From assembly GCA_018729555.1 (NCBI GenBank), contig JAHHQG010000025.1, forward strand, positions 248,001-312,000: DNA of 64,000 nucleotides, read 5' to 3'. Every line of letters begins with the position of its first letter. Positions within the stretch are counted from its first letter, which is position 1. The DNA is from Clostridiales bacterium. Its GTDB lineage: Bacteria > Bacillota > Sulfobacillia > RBS10-35. A program made the translations under genes and the position numbers. The notes under the pieces are model-generated. The model saw only the letters and a program-made list of their open reading frames with translations. It had not been told where the DNA came from and did not search any database. Shown piece after piece: positions 43,986 to 53,271 of the stretch.

Positions 43986-45706
43986 ACCGAAGACTGCTCT
44001 GGCAGGTGGCCCGCTGGGAGTTCCGGCTGCTCACCCGCGGGTTCGGGTTCTGGCTGGCGGTGCTGGGTGGTGCAGCCGTATCGGCCAACCTGGTCCGCAA
44101 CGGCATCACCAGCCCTCAGGTGGTCGCCGACGGTCTAACCCGTTGGATCCTTCCGGTGGTATCTTTGGTCCTCCTCCCCGGTCTGGGGTCCGTCCGCCGC
44201 CGGGATGAGGCGATGGGGGTTCAGGAGCTGATCCACAGCCGCCCGGTGGGCACCTTGGAGTGGATCCTGGGCAAGTTTGCCGCCGGGTGGGCGGTGCTGA
44301 TGACAGCCTGGCTCCTCTGCCTGGCGGTGGCGGCCGCCGTCACCGTCGTGATCGAGCCGGATGCCCTGGGGTTCTTGCCGGGCATCCTGGTGCTGAGCGG
44401 CTTCCTGGTGCTGACGCCCTTCGCCCTGGTCACCGCCCTCTGCCTGGCGGTGGATGCAGTCGCGGGGCGTGCCGGTGCCGTGATGGGGGTGGGGGCGGGG
44501 GTTATCCTGGGTTCCGTCTTCACCCCGTTCCTGAACCGGTTCTGGAGCTCGCTGCTGATGCCTGTGTTCATGCCCACCGACGTCGGACCGGTCTTCGGCT
44601 ACGAGCCGTATGCCGGGGCGGTGATGGCCACCCGGGGCTGGACCTTGGCCCTGGCGCTGGCCCTTTTGGCCGCGGCGATCCGCTGGCTCCCCCGCCGGAC
44701 ACCCGTCCTCGAGGGTGGTGCGGCGGGCCGTGCGGTGGCCGCGTTGGTGGTGGCGGCTCTGGTGTTGGGAGTCGGCAGCGCCGCCGTTCTGGCCCGGGTG
44801 CCGGCTCCGCTCCACTGGCGCGCAGAGGCGCGCACCTGGGAGCTTGCCCGCGTGCGGGAGGCACTGGCCGGGCATCTGCAAAGCCAGCGTTATTGGCACC
44901 GGTATGACCTCACAGCCGACCCGTGGCCTGTAGCGATCTGGGTGGCCCGCGATGGCGCGGCGGAGGCGGCGGCGCTGGGAGCATACGCCGTCGATCTGCT
45001 GCCCCACTTCCCGGCGCTGCAACCGCCCCCAGGCGACACCTTCCACCTCTTCCAGGGCCAGTACCTCGACACCCCGCGCACCGAGTCCGGGGCACTGGTG
45101 GTGCTACCCAAGGACGTCCGCTTGGCGTCAACAGAGTACGGCCGGCGGGCACTGCTCCGGGCCATGGCCGACGCCCACTGGGTGGGGCTGATCCGGCTGC
45201 CGCCGGACACCCCCTTGCAGCCGGTGCCCCTCGGCCTGCCCGACACCTGGGCCCAGGCCGCCTCCCTGTACCACCAGTGGGTGGTGTTGGACCGGACGGC
45301 TGGAAGGGAGGCGGTGACGGCGGAACAGGCGCTATGGAAACGCGCGATGGCGGACGCCGAATCACGGGTTCGTTCCGACCGCGACGCCTCGGACGAACTC
45401 TTCCGCCGAGGCATCGTGGGGTATTACCTTCCTTTCACCGGGGCGGCTCAAGCGCTGGCGCTCTGGCGACTGGGAGAGGAAGTGGGGCACCGCCGCGTGC
45501 TGGCGGCGCTGGAGGACGCGGCCCGGAGTTCTCCCCCGGCCCGGTTCGAGGTGTGGTGGGAACGGGAGCCGGGCATCTCGGGATTTGTCGTTAGACAAGA
45601 GCCTGCGAACACCGAGGCCTGGGAGGCCGTGAGTAGGTTCCTGGGCATCGATGTACAGTCGCTGCCGTACTGGCCCCGCTTCGGGCCGCCGGCATCCGGC
45701 AGGTGA
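43982..45706 (+). CDS. ABC-2-type permease with large soluble C-terminal domain
   Basis: 574 residues. The first about 265 residues hold roughly six to seven membrane segments in ABC-2 style (REDEAMGVQEL-like region QELIHSRPVGTLEWILGKF). After about residue 270 comes a large extracytoplasmic region of about 300 residues. Its outline resembles ABC permeases fused to an M1-like aminopeptidase domain, but the place of HExxH reads RAMADAHWVG, so no zinc site is visible; this similarity is tentative. ATG 43982 overlaps the ATPase stop. Confidence 0.75.
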   Translation: MNRRLLWQVARWEFRLLTRGFGFWLAVLGGAAVSANLVRNGITSPQVVADGLTRWILPVVSLVLLPGLGSVRRRDEAMGVQELIHSRPVGTLEWILGKFAAGWAVLMTAWLLCLAVAAAVTVVIEPDALGFLPGILVLSGFLVLTPFALVTALCLAVDAVAGRAGAVMGVGAGVILGSVFTPFLNRFWSSLLMPVFMPTDVGPVFGYEPYAGAVMATRGWTLALALALLAAAIRWLPRRTPVLEGGAAGRAVAALVVAALVLGVGSAAVLARVPAPLHWRAEARTWELARVREALAGHLQSQRYWHRYDLTADPWPVAIWVARDGAAEAAALGAYAVDLLPHFPALQPPPGDTFHLFQGQYLDTPRTESGALVVLPKDVRLASTEYGRRALLRAMADAHWVGLIRLPPDTPLQPVPLGLPDTWAQAASLYHQWVVLDRTAGREAVTAEQALWKRAMADAESRVRSDRDASDELFRRGIVGYYLPFTGAAQALALWRLGEEVGHRRVLAALEDAARSSPPARFEVWWEREPGISGFVVRQEPANTEAWEAVSRFLGIDVQSLPYWPRFGPPASGR

Positions 45707-45712
45707 TCGGCC

Positions 45713-46384
45713 ATGCTGCTGCTGCGCTATCAGCTCCGTACCCTATTCAGCCTGTGGCACGGGGTGGCGCTGCTGGTCCTGGGAGCGACGGCCCTGATCT
45801 GGCCCACTGCCCACCCGGACGAGCAGGCTGTACTGCGGTGGTTGCTCCTGCGAAGCGAAGTCTTCGGGCCACCCGTGCTGATGGCCCTCACCAGCGGTCT
45901 GCTGCTGGTTCAGGGCAGGGTGGAGGAGCGCTGGGGAGCCATGCCGCCGGGTTTTCCCGGCCTCTTCCGGCAGCGCTGGCTGCTGGTGGCGGGCTACTTC
46001 ACCCTGGCGGTGGCGCTTTTTCTAGCCCTGGGCGGTCCCCGCTCCGGCAGCGCCTTCCCGTACCTGCGTACGCTCGGGTCGACGGTGGTCACCGCGACCG
46101 TCTTCGCCCTGGTGGTCCCCCTGATCCATACCGCCACCGGCTCCGCCGCCTTCGGCTGGGCCGCCGGAATGGCCACCTACTTCATCACCATGACCGCAGC
46201 CCAGTTCTGGTGCCCGTATGACTCCGTCTACCAGCTGTGGCTGCCCTTCGCCGGCATCAGCGACGCCACGCCGCAGCAACTGCTGGTGAGTAAAGGGGCC
46301 TATGCCGTCCTGGCCCTGCTGCTGTTTTGGGCCAATCTGCGCTGGTTGGAAAGGCCCGAGCGGCTCCTGAGCCGGGGTGAATAG
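45713..46384 (+). CDS. Membrane protein, probable second ABC-2 permease subunit
   Basis: 223 residues with about five to six hydrophobic segments and short loops; starts 6 bases after the previous stop. No catalytic motif. Its size and cluster position suggest a partner permease for the exporter. Last gene of the island-style block; no clear terminator follows. Confidence 0.65.
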   Translation: MLLLRYQLRTLFSLWHGVALLVLGATALIWPTAHPDEQAVLRWLLLRSEVFGPPVLMALTSGLLLVQGRVEERWGAMPPGFPGLFRQRWLLVAGYFTLAVALFLALGGPRSGSAFPYLRTLGSTVVTATVFALVVPLIHTATGSAAFGWAAGMATYFITMTAAQFWCPYDSVYQLWLPFAGISDATPQQLLVSKGAYAVLALLLFWANLRWLERPERLLSRGE

Positions 46385-46608
46385 GACCTTCCCCCACCGT
46401 CGCCCGACCGGTGGTCAGCCGGCAGGAGTGCGGGAACAGAGACCTCGCGAAAAAGCTCCTCGGTGGGGGTGATGGGCAGGAGCGCCGGCAACCAAAACGG
46501 CAGGTTCACGAACCTCCCGGCGTTTCGGCCAACACATCTCATGCGCTCAAGAACCTTCCCTGCGGACCCTTCTTTTTCTTGCGTGGGATCCCACTTTCCA
46601 AGAGAAGC

Positions 46609-47724
46609 CTACGAACCACCCTGCAGCGCCGCCAGTCGCTTCAAAAGTTCCATCTTCTCCGTCTGGCCCAGCCGCGCCTTTCGGATGGCTTCTTCCAGAA
46701 AGGCTGTGGAATGATCGTAGACATCCCGCCGCACAGGGAAGGGATGCCCATCCTTTCCACCATGGGCAAAGGCATATCGGACGGGATCCCGAAAGCTGGC
46801 AGGCACTCCGTAGAGAACTTCCGCCACCATGCTGAGGGCTCGAAATCCCTGAGGGCCGACCCCCGGTACCTGAAAGATCTCCCGATAATGGGAAAACCGC
46901 CTGTCGTAGAGGGCGAGAAAACTCTTTTCCAGGGTTTTCGCCTGGGGAATGGCATGGGTCCCGGGAAGTTTAAGGTACCGCTGGACTCCTTCAGGAGCCC
47001 GACCCTTCTCCAGACTTTCCAAGAGAGATCGATAGGTCTGGACCACCCTTTCAGACCTTTCCTGCGCCAAGGCGAGGAGCGCTACCTGATGATCCTTTCC
47101 CTCCGCAGCCACCAGGTTGAGGACCATCCCCTGGCGACGGCCCACCACAGCTCCATGGGGATCGCTGACAAAATCCCCGGCTCCCTCATCCAGCCAGTGG
47201 TAGCGGCGGGCCCACCCCGTGGCATCCTGGAGACCCTGCTGGATCACCGCCCAGCGGCCATCAGCGGTGAAGAAGAAGGTGTGGTGGTAAAGGTCGAACC
47301 CGTCCTGGAGGCCGGCGCTGTCGATCTTGGCCACCAGCCGGCTCACTTCCGCCAACTGGGATGTCTCCTGGGGAAGGCCATAACGCTCCCCTGCTTCCAG
47401 GATCTCGCGAGGGGTCTGGAGGGAGCGTTTCCCCTTTCCTCCCGCCACAAAAAAGCCCAGGCCATCGCCTCTCTCCTGAACCGCCTCCTTGATAGCCCCG
47501 CAAACGGTGGTGGTCAGCCCCGAAGAGTGCCAGTCAAAGCCCAAGAGTGACCCCAAAGCCTGAAACCATACGGGATCCGACAGGCGCCGCAGCACCTCCA
47601 CCGGCCCAAATTCCAGGACGATGGCTTCCAAAAGAGCTCCTGCCAAGCGCTTCATGCGGTCAAAGAGCCAAGGAGGGCAGTGCCCGCCGTGAAGGGGGAG
47701 ATCCGCCATGCCTGTTCGTCCCAT
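46609..47724 (-). CDS. DUF763-domain protein
   Basis: 371 residues over the full length of the DUF763 family, with DLPLHGGHCPPWLFDRMKRLA, FDWHSSGLTTTVCGAIKEA and FFVAGGKGKRSLQTP near the start, and KIDSAGLQDGFDLYHHTFFF in the middle. Function of the family is not established to my knowledge; the Gly/Lys-rich conserved blocks suggest nucleic acid or nucleotide handling, which is inference. GGGAGGG lies 6 bases before ATG 47724 on the minus strand. Divergent from the serine hydrolase. Confidence 0.88.
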   Translation of the reverse strand: MGRTGMADLPLHGGHCPPWLFDRMKRLAGALLEAIVLEFGPVEVLRRLSDPVWFQALGSLLGFDWHSSGLTTTVCGAIKEAVQERGDGLGFFVAGGKGKRSLQTPREILEAGERYGLPQETSQLAEVSRLVAKIDSAGLQDGFDLYHHTFFFTADGRWAVIQQGLQDATGWARRYHWLDEGAGDFVSDPHGAVVGRRQGMVLNLVAAEGKDHQVALLALAQERSERVVQTYRSLLESLEKGRAPEGVQRYLKLPGTHAIPQAKTLEKSFLALYDRRFSHYREIFQVPGVGPQGFRALSMVAEVLYGVPASFRDPVRYAFAHGGKDGHPFPVRRDVYDHSTAFLEEAIRKARLGQTEKMELLKRLAALQGGS

Positions 47725-47737
47725 CGGCTACCCTCCC

Positions 47738-47760
47738 CACAAGGATTTGACCTTCTTGTG
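47738..47760. promoter_or_regulatory. Weak dyad between divergent genes
   Basis: CACAAG (47738-47743) and CTTGTG (47755-47760) form a 6-bp dyad with an 11-base spacer in the short region between the DUF763 and serine hydrolase genes. Possible operator; low certainty. Confidence 0.25.
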
Positions 47761-47809
47761 TCCAATAGTATTCGCCAGAGGTTAAAAACTGGTGTACAGG
47801 AGTGAGGCC

Positions 47810-49198
47810 ATGTTTCGCCAGCTGGATGATTTTATCTTAGAGGGAATGAAGCGGACCCATCTCGCTTCCGTAGCCATCGCATTGGTTTCGAAGGGAGAGG
47901 TGGTGTACCAGAGGGGCTACGGCAGCCGGGACCTCGAGACGGGGCTTCCCGCCACCCCTCGCACGCTCTACGGCATCGGGAGCATCACCAAGTCCTTTAC
48001 GGCCATCGCCCTCTTGCAGCTCCAGGAAAAAGGCCTCCTATCCCTAGAGGATCCCGTCTCCCGCTACCTGGATTTTCACCTAAAGCCCAAAGGGAAAGAC
48101 ATCCTCATCCGCCATTTCCTCTCCCACACCAGCGGCATCCCTGCCCTGGCTTACGCCGAAGCCCTTATCGGCCACGCTCAACACTCCGGCGACCCCTACC
48201 TCCCCATCGGCTCTCCCCAGGATCTCATCGCCTTCATGGCCGATGCCGAGAAATGGGCAGTGGCAGAGCCCGGGGAGCGCTGGCTCTATCTCAATGAGGG
48301 TTATGCCCTCTTAGGCGAGATCATCGCCAAAGTTTCCGGTCAAGCCTATGAAGATTACGTGCGGGACCATATCCTCCGGCCCCTGGGGATGGAGCGGAGC
48401 ACCTTCTCCCAAGCCGACCTTAACCGGGATGATGACGTGGCCACGCCCTACCTCCTGGACCGGGAGGGGCGCCACCTTCCTGGTCGCTACCTCTTCGGGC
48501 GCCTCCTGGCCGATGGAGGCCTCATCAGCTGCGCCGAGGACATGAGCCGCTACCTTCTCTTCCTCCTTTCGCGGGGGAAGAACCCCGACGGCATCCTCAG
48601 CCCCGCCTCCATCGAAGCCATGGAAGCCCCCCGCATCCCCACGGCCCCTGAAGCCATCGATCCCCACGACTGGCGGAAAGGAACGCCCGCCACCTATTAC
48701 GGCCTGGGCCTCAGCTCCACCACCTTCTTCGGCCGCACCCTGGTGGGCCACGGGGGAAGCGTGGGGGTGGCCACAGCCCAGCTGGCCTACATCCCCTCCG
48801 AAGGGGTGGGTGCGGTCGTCTTGGCCAACGGCAGCGGCTACCCCACCGCCCACATGGCCCAATATGCCCTGGCCCTTCTTTTGGGCGAAGATCCCTTCGC
48901 CTGGGAGCCCCTCCGGGTCGAACGAGATCTCTTGCGCTGGGAAGGGATCTATGAAACGTACCGGGGCACCACCCGCGTAGAAGTGCGCCGGGCCGGCGAT
49001 CGCCTGGAGCTCATCTTCCGCGATCGGTACGGCGAAGAGCGGGTCCCCCTCCTGCCTTACGAGCTCAAAGGCGAGGAGGCCCGCTTCTTCACCCTCTCAG
49101 GAGGCAGGCGCCTCTGGGTCGAATTCCGAGAAGGGCCCGAAGGCCCGGAGTTCATCTACGAGCGCTATCTCTACCGCTGGTCGGGGCGGCTCACCTGA
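47810..49198 (+). CDS. Serine hydrolase of the class C beta-lactamase/PBP family (S12-like)
   Basis: 462 residues. SITKS near residue 58 is the SxxK nucleophile motif; YLNEGYALLG near 165 supplies the YxN motif; LVGHGGSVGV near 310 stands at the KTG position. A C-terminal beta domain (about 365-462) follows, as in family members acting as peptidases or esterases. No signal peptide is visible, so it is probably cytoplasmic. ATG 47810 was chosen because AGGAG lies 8 bases upstream; GTG 47792 is an alternative. Beta-lactam resistance should not be inferred. It overlaps the next gene's 3' end by 28 bases. Confidence 0.88.
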   Translation: MFRQLDDFILEGMKRTHLASVAIALVSKGEVVYQRGYGSRDLETGLPATPRTLYGIGSITKSFTAIALLQLQEKGLLSLEDPVSRYLDFHLKPKGKDILIRHFLSHTSGIPALAYAEALIGHAQHSGDPYLPIGSPQDLIAFMADAEKWAVAEPGERWLYLNEGYALLGEIIAKVSGQAYEDYVRDHILRPLGMERSTFSQADLNRDDDVATPYLLDREGRHLPGRYLFGRLLADGGLISCAEDMSRYLLFLLSRGKNPDGILSPASIEAMEAPRIPTAPEAIDPHDWRKGTPATYYGLGLSSTTFFGRTLVGHGGSVGVATAQLAYIPSEGVGAVVLANGSGYPTAHMAQYALALLLGEDPFAWEPLRVERDLLRWEGIYETYRGTTRVEVRRAGDRLELIFRDRYGEERVPLLPYELKGEEARFFTLSGGRRLWVEFREGPEGPEFIYERYLYRWSGRLT

Positions 49199-51243
49199 AG
49201 GTCCAGGTGGTGGGCAAAGAAGGCCCAGACCAGGGCCTGCTCCTCCACCACCCGCCCTGCGGGCTTCCCCGCCCCATGGCCGGCCCCTTCCTCCACCCTC
49301 AGGAGCACCGGGTTCTTTTCTCCCTCTTGCTCCTGCAAAAGAGCCGCCATCTTTCGGGCGTGGAGGGGATCGACGCGGCCGTCCTGGGCCGCGGCGAAGA
49401 AGAAGACCGGCGGGTAAGTCTTTCCGGGCTGAACCCGGTGGTAAGGGGAGTAGGCGTAAAGCCAGTGAAAATCCTCCGGGTTCTCGGGATCCCCGTATTC
49501 CCCTGTCCAGTGGGGGCCCAGGAGAAAGAGGTGAAAGCGGATCATGTCCAGAAGGGGAACGCCGCACACCACGGCCCCAAAGAGTTCTGGACGCTGGGTC
49601 ATGGCGGCCCCCACCAAGAGGCCGCCGTTGCTGCGGCCGAAAATCCCCAGCTTTCCCGGAGCTGCCACCCTTTCCGCAAGGAGCATCTCCGCGGCGGCCA
49701 AGAAATCATCAAAGACGTTTTGCTTCTTCTCCCGCATGCCGTCTCGGTGCCAGGGCTCCCCGTACTCAAAGCCGCCCCGCAAAATGGCCTGGGCCCACGC
49801 GCCCCCCGCCTCCAGCCACGGGATGATGGCGGGCTGGAAGGTGGGGGTGCGGGAGAGGGCAAAGCCGCCATAACCTGTGAGGACGGTAGGTCGGCCCTCC
49901 CGTGGCTCGTCCCTTTCCCCTTGGCCTTTTTCTCGGCGGGGTTCCAGGACGAAGACGGGAATCCGGGTCCCATCCCTGGAGATGGCCTCCTTCACCTTCA
50001 CCTCCGCCTTCAGGCGGGAAAGATCCACGCCCCGGGGCTCCTTCCAGACGCGAAGATCCACCTCTCCTTGGTTCCAGCGGGCTTCCCAGATCTGGGGCGC
50101 ATGGAGAAAGGACTCCCAGAGGAAAAAGGCCCGTTCCCCTCCGGGGCTTCCCCAGAGGCCCGACACCGTTCCCATGCCCGGCAGGGACAGCTCTTTCGTG
50201 GAGCCATCGGGGAAGAGGGCATACAGGCGGGAAACGCCATGGTGAAGGGCGGAGACTAAAAGCCCTTCGCCAAGGGGCGCCATGCCCTCCACCACCTGCT
50301 CCCGCGAGCCCCTCAAAAGCTCCTCCGCCGCCTCGGGCCCCTTCCCTACGGGAAGGCGAAGGATCCGCCCGTAGGGGGCATCCAGGTGGGTTTCCAGGTA
50401 GATGAAGTCGCTGCCGGCGAACCCGTGGAAGCGGGCATCGGCATCCACCCAGAGGGGTTCGGGGTTCTCCTTCTCCCGATCCAGGAGGAAGATCTCCGTC
50501 CGCTGCCATCCGTGGTGGGCCAGGATCAGGAGAAACCGGCCGTCCGGCGAAAGGGAGAGCTGGGGCATCTCCTTGATGGGGCGATCTTTTCCGAAGATGA
50601 GGGGATCTTCAGAAAAGGGCCTTCCCAGGGTGTGGAAGAAAACCCGGCGGTGGAAAAACTCCTCCCCCTCTGGCACCTCTCCCCGAGCGGGGTGGCGGGT
50701 GTAGTAAAAGCCCGTCTCATCGGGGAGCCAAGCGACGCTGGCAAAGCGGGTGTGGGGAATGGCGTCGGAAAGGAGCCCCTTACCCACCTCCAGGACGTAG
50801 AGGGTGCTGTCTTCCGTGCCGTCCCGGGAAAGCCCGAAGGCCACGTAGGTGCCCCTGGGCGAGGGATACCACCAGTCCAGGGAAAGGGAGCCATCCGGAG
50901 CATCGGCTTCGGGGTCCACCAGGAGCTTTTCCTCCTCCCCCTCCCGCATCCAGAGGGACACCTGGCCCCTCTGGGGGAGGCGGCGGGCAAAAAAGACCTT
51001 CGCTCCCCGGGCCACCGCCCCCACCAGCATCTCCTGGGAGAAGAGGATCGCCTCCAGCCGCTTTCGGAAGAAGGCATAGGCGGGATACCCTTGGATGGTC
51101 GCTTCGGCATAGGCCGTCTGGCCCCGTTCCCAGGCCTTCACCCTGGGATCGTCGCCCTTTTCCAACCAGCGGTAAGGATCCACCACCTGGATCCCGTGGA
51201 CCCATTCTTCCACCGGTTCCCGGCGAGCTAGCGGTTTCTCCAT
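49171..51243 (-). CDS. Prolyl oligopeptidase (S9A)
   Basis: 690 residues, typical length. An N-terminal beta-propeller (about 60-400) is capped by an alpha/beta-hydrolase domain. Triad: Ser in FGRSNGGLLVGA, Asp in AQDGRVDPLHARK, His in GAGHGAGKP. It starts VEEWVHGIQVVDPYRWLE, the standard opening. It cleaves short Pro-containing peptides in the cytoplasm. ATG 51243 was preferred over 51252 and 51249 because AAAGG lies about 9 bases before it; all three are in frame. Last gene of the greA-lysS transcript. Confidence 0.93.
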   Translation of the reverse strand: MEKPLARREPVEEWVHGIQVVDPYRWLEKGDDPRVKAWERGQTAYAEATIQGYPAYAFFRKRLEAILFSQEMLVGAVARGAKVFFARRLPQRGQVSLWMREGEEEKLLVDPEADAPDGSLSLDWWYPSPRGTYVAFGLSRDGTEDSTLYVLEVGKGLLSDAIPHTRFASVAWLPDETGFYYTRHPARGEVPEGEEFFHRRVFFHTLGRPFSEDPLIFGKDRPIKEMPQLSLSPDGRFLLILAHHGWQRTEIFLLDREKENPEPLWVDADARFHGFAGSDFIYLETHLDAPYGRILRLPVGKGPEAAEELLRGSREQVVEGMAPLGEGLLVSALHHGVSRLYALFPDGSTKELSLPGMGTVSGLWGSPGGERAFFLWESFLHAPQIWEARWNQGEVDLRVWKEPRGVDLSRLKAEVKVKEAISRDGTRIPVFVLEPRREKGQGERDEPREGRPTVLTGYGGFALSRTPTFQPAIIPWLEAGGAWAQAILRGGFEYGEPWHRDGMREKKQNVFDDFLAAAEMLLAERVAAPGKLGIFGRSNGGLLVGAAMTQRPELFGAVVCGVPLLDMIRFHLFLLGPHWTGEYGDPENPEDFHWLYAYSPYHRVQPGKTYPPVFFFAAAQDGRVDPLHARKMAALLQEQEGEKNPVLLRVEEGAGHGAGKPAGRVVEEQALVWAFFAHHLDLQVSRPDQR

Positions 51244-51248
51244 GGCCA

Positions 51249-52694
51249 TCATCCTTTCGGTCGCATGAGGGGGAAGAGGATCACATCGCGGATGGAGGGC
51301 TGATCCAATAGGAGCATGGCCAGCCGGTCCACCCCGATGCCCAGCCCGCCCGTCGGGGGAAGGCCGTATTCCAAAGAGCGCAGGTAGGTCTCATCCAGGG
51401 GCGGGGCTTCCTCGTTCCCCAGGCGCCGCTCCTCCACCTGCATGAGGAACCGCCGCCGCTGCTCATCGGGATCGTTCAGCTCGCTGAAGGCGTTGGCCAG
51501 CTCCATCCCCTGGACGATGGCCTCGAAGCGGTGCACCAGATGGGGGGCATCCTTTCGCTCCCGGGCGAGGGGCGAAATCTCGATGGGGAAATCAAGGATA
51601 AAGGTGGGCTGGATGAGGCGGGGCTGCACCAGCTCTTCGAAGAGGAATTCCCACGCATGGCCTGCCCGGGCATAGGGAGGAAGCTCGCCCCCGCGCCTCC
51701 GCACCTCTTCGAAAAGTTCCTCCTCGCTCATGCGGGTCACGGGCACCCCGGCAACTTCCAGGGCCTCCGCCATGGTCATCCGCTTCCAGGGAGGCGTAAA
51801 GTCCAGCTCCACCCCCTGGCGGATGACCTTGGTGCTCCCCACCACCTTTTCGGCGATCTCCGCCACCATCTCTTCCGTGAGCTTCATCATGTCCTCGTAG
51901 TCGGCGTAGGCTTGATAGCACTCCAGCATGGTGAACTCCGGGTTGTGGCGGGTGGAGATGCCTTCGTTGCGGAAGACCCGCCCGATCTCATACACCCGCT
52001 CCAGACCCCCGACAATGAGGCGCTTTAGGGGAAGCTCCGTGGCGATGCGAAGGTAAAGGTCCATGTCGAGGGCGTTGTGGTGGGTGACAAAAGGCCTGGC
52101 CCGGGCCCCTCCGGGTATGGGGGTGAGGACGGGCGTTTCCACCTCGATGAAACCCCGCTCGTCCAAGAAGGAGCGCATCACCGAGACGATGCGGGAGCGG
52201 GCGATGAAGGTCTCCCGCACCTCTGCGTTGACGATGAGGTCCAGCTCCCGCTCCCGGTAGCGCTGGTCCACGTCCTTAAGGCCGTGCCACTTTTCGGGCA
52301 GAGGCCGAAGGGCCTTGGTGAGGAAGGTGAGCTCTTCCACCTGGACGCTCACTTCCCCCCGCCGGGTCTTCATGAGGATGCCGGCTGCCCCCACCAGATC
52401 CCCCAGATCCAGAAGGGGCAAAAGATCATAGCCCCGGGTGTCGGCCTCCCGGAGATACAGCTGGATCCTTCCCGTCACGTCTTGGAGATCAGCAAAGGCT
52501 ACCTTGCCGTGGCTTCTGAGGGCCATGACGCGCCCTGCCACCCGCACCTGCCGCCCCTCCAGATCGGCAAACCGCTGGTGGAGCTCGCGGGCATGGGCCG
52601 TCACGTCGTAGCGGCCGCCGTAGGGATCGATGCCCCGGGCCCTCAGGGCCTCCAGCTTTTCCCGCCGGCTGGCTTCCAGATCCTCCAGGGGCAC
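51249..52694 (-). CDS. lysS: Lysyl-tRNA synthetase, class II
   Basis: 481 residues. N-terminal OB-fold anticodon-binding domain (about 45-140), then class II motifs: motif 1 IEVETPVLTPIPGGA, motif 2 FRNEGISTRHNPEFTMLE, motif 3 GLGIGVDRLAMLL. It charges tRNA-Lys. The GTG start at 52694 directly follows the greA stop; greA-lysS order is common in Bacillota. Confidence 0.96.
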   Translation of the reverse strand: MPLEDLEASRREKLEALRARGIDPYGGRYDVTAHARELHQRFADLEGRQVRVAGRVMALRSHGKVAFADLQDVTGRIQLYLREADTRGYDLLPLLDLGDLVGAAGILMKTRRGEVSVQVEELTFLTKALRPLPEKWHGLKDVDQRYRERELDLIVNAEVRETFIARSRIVSVMRSFLDERGFIEVETPVLTPIPGGARARPFVTHHNALDMDLYLRIATELPLKRLIVGGLERVYEIGRVFRNEGISTRHNPEFTMLECYQAYADYEDMMKLTEEMVAEIAEKVVGSTKVIRQGVELDFTPPWKRMTMAEALEVAGVPVTRMSEEELFEEVRRRGGELPPYARAGHAWEFLFEELVQPRLIQPTFILDFPIEISPLARERKDAPHLVHRFEAIVQGMELANAFSELNDPDEQRRRFLMQVEERRLGNEEAPPLDETYLRSLEYGLPPTGGLGIGVDRLAMLLLDQPSIRDVILFPLMRPKG

Positions 52695-52695
52695 C

Positions 52696-53181
52696 TTACC
52701 GCTCCACTTTCACAATCTCATACTGCACCACGCCGTCGGGGAGGCGCACATCCACCGTCTCGCCGGCGCGGCGCCCGAAGATGGCCTTGCCCACGGGAGA
52801 CTGGTAGGAGATGCGGTGGCGGGAAGGATCGGCTTCATGGCTCCCCACGATGCTGTAACGGAACTCCTCTCCCGTCTTCACGTCCCGCAGCACCACCGTG
52901 GTGCCCAGGTTCACCTGCTCGGGATCGACATCCTCTTCCGCCACCACCCGCGCGTTGCGGAGGGCCTTTTCCAGGGCGGCGATCCGCCCCTCCACAAAGG
53001 CCTGTTCGTTCTTGGCCTCTTCATACTCGGAGTTCTCCGAAAGGTCGCCGAAATCCCGGGCTACCTTGATCCGCTCCGCCACTTCCCGTCGGCGGACCGT
53101 CTTGAGGTACTCCAACTCTTCTTCCAGCTTGCGAAGCCCTTCCTGGGTCAGCAGCAGTTCTTCGGGATTCATCTGGTCCAT
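52696..53181 (-). CDS. greA: Transcription elongation factor GreA
   Basis: 161 residues. N-terminal coiled coil (LTQEGLRKLEEELEYLKTVRR...GDLSENSEYEEAKNEQ) with the acidic tip that reaches the polymerase active site, then the FKBP-like domain (YQSPVGKAIFGRRAGETVDV). It rescues backtracked polymerase by stimulating transcript cleavage. ATG 53181 was chosen since GAGGAGAG lies about 8 bases upstream; ATG 53187 is too close to it. A consensus promoter lies 60-90 bases upstream. Confidence 0.96.
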   Translation of the reverse strand: MDQMNPEELLLTQEGLRKLEEELEYLKTVRRREVAERIKVARDFGDLSENSEYEEAKNEQAFVEGRIAALEKALRNARVVAEEDVDPEQVNLGTTVVLRDVKTGEEFRYSIVGSHEADPSRHRISYQSPVGKAIFGRRAGETVDVRLPDGVVQYEIVKVER

Positions 53182-53239
53182 GGTCATCTCTCCTCAGACA
53201 AAGGAACGCCCCTTGCGGGCCGCCGGAAAGTCGCGACGA

Positions 53240-53268
53240 TTATAGAAAGGGGGTCTCCGGGTGTCAAG
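53240..53268 (-). promoter_or_regulatory. Consensus sigma-A promoter of greA-lysS-prolyl oligopeptidase
   Basis: Minus strand: TTGACA (53263-53268), 17-base spacer, TATAAT (53240-53245). Both hexamers match the consensus at every position, with ideal spacing. The start point would be about 50 bases before the greA ATG. Confidence 0.9.
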
Positions 53269-53271
53269 GAC

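Noticed and set aside
46583-46594. Perfect 12-base palindrome GTGGGATCCCAC near the DUF763 stop as a terminator
   Set aside because: It has no loop and is followed by A-rich, not T-rich, sequence in the direction of the gene.
46385-46608. Minus-strand frame reading RFVNLPFWLPALLPITPTEELF as the lost acetamidase C-terminus or a gene
   Set aside because: It does not match acetamidase ends, is short, and has no RBS. Left as unexplained spacer.
47810-49198. Calling the serine hydrolase an antibiotic-resistance beta-lactamase
   Set aside because: Only the SxxK-YxN-HGG fold motifs are seen; there is no signal peptide, and most such chromosomal proteins are peptidases or esterases.
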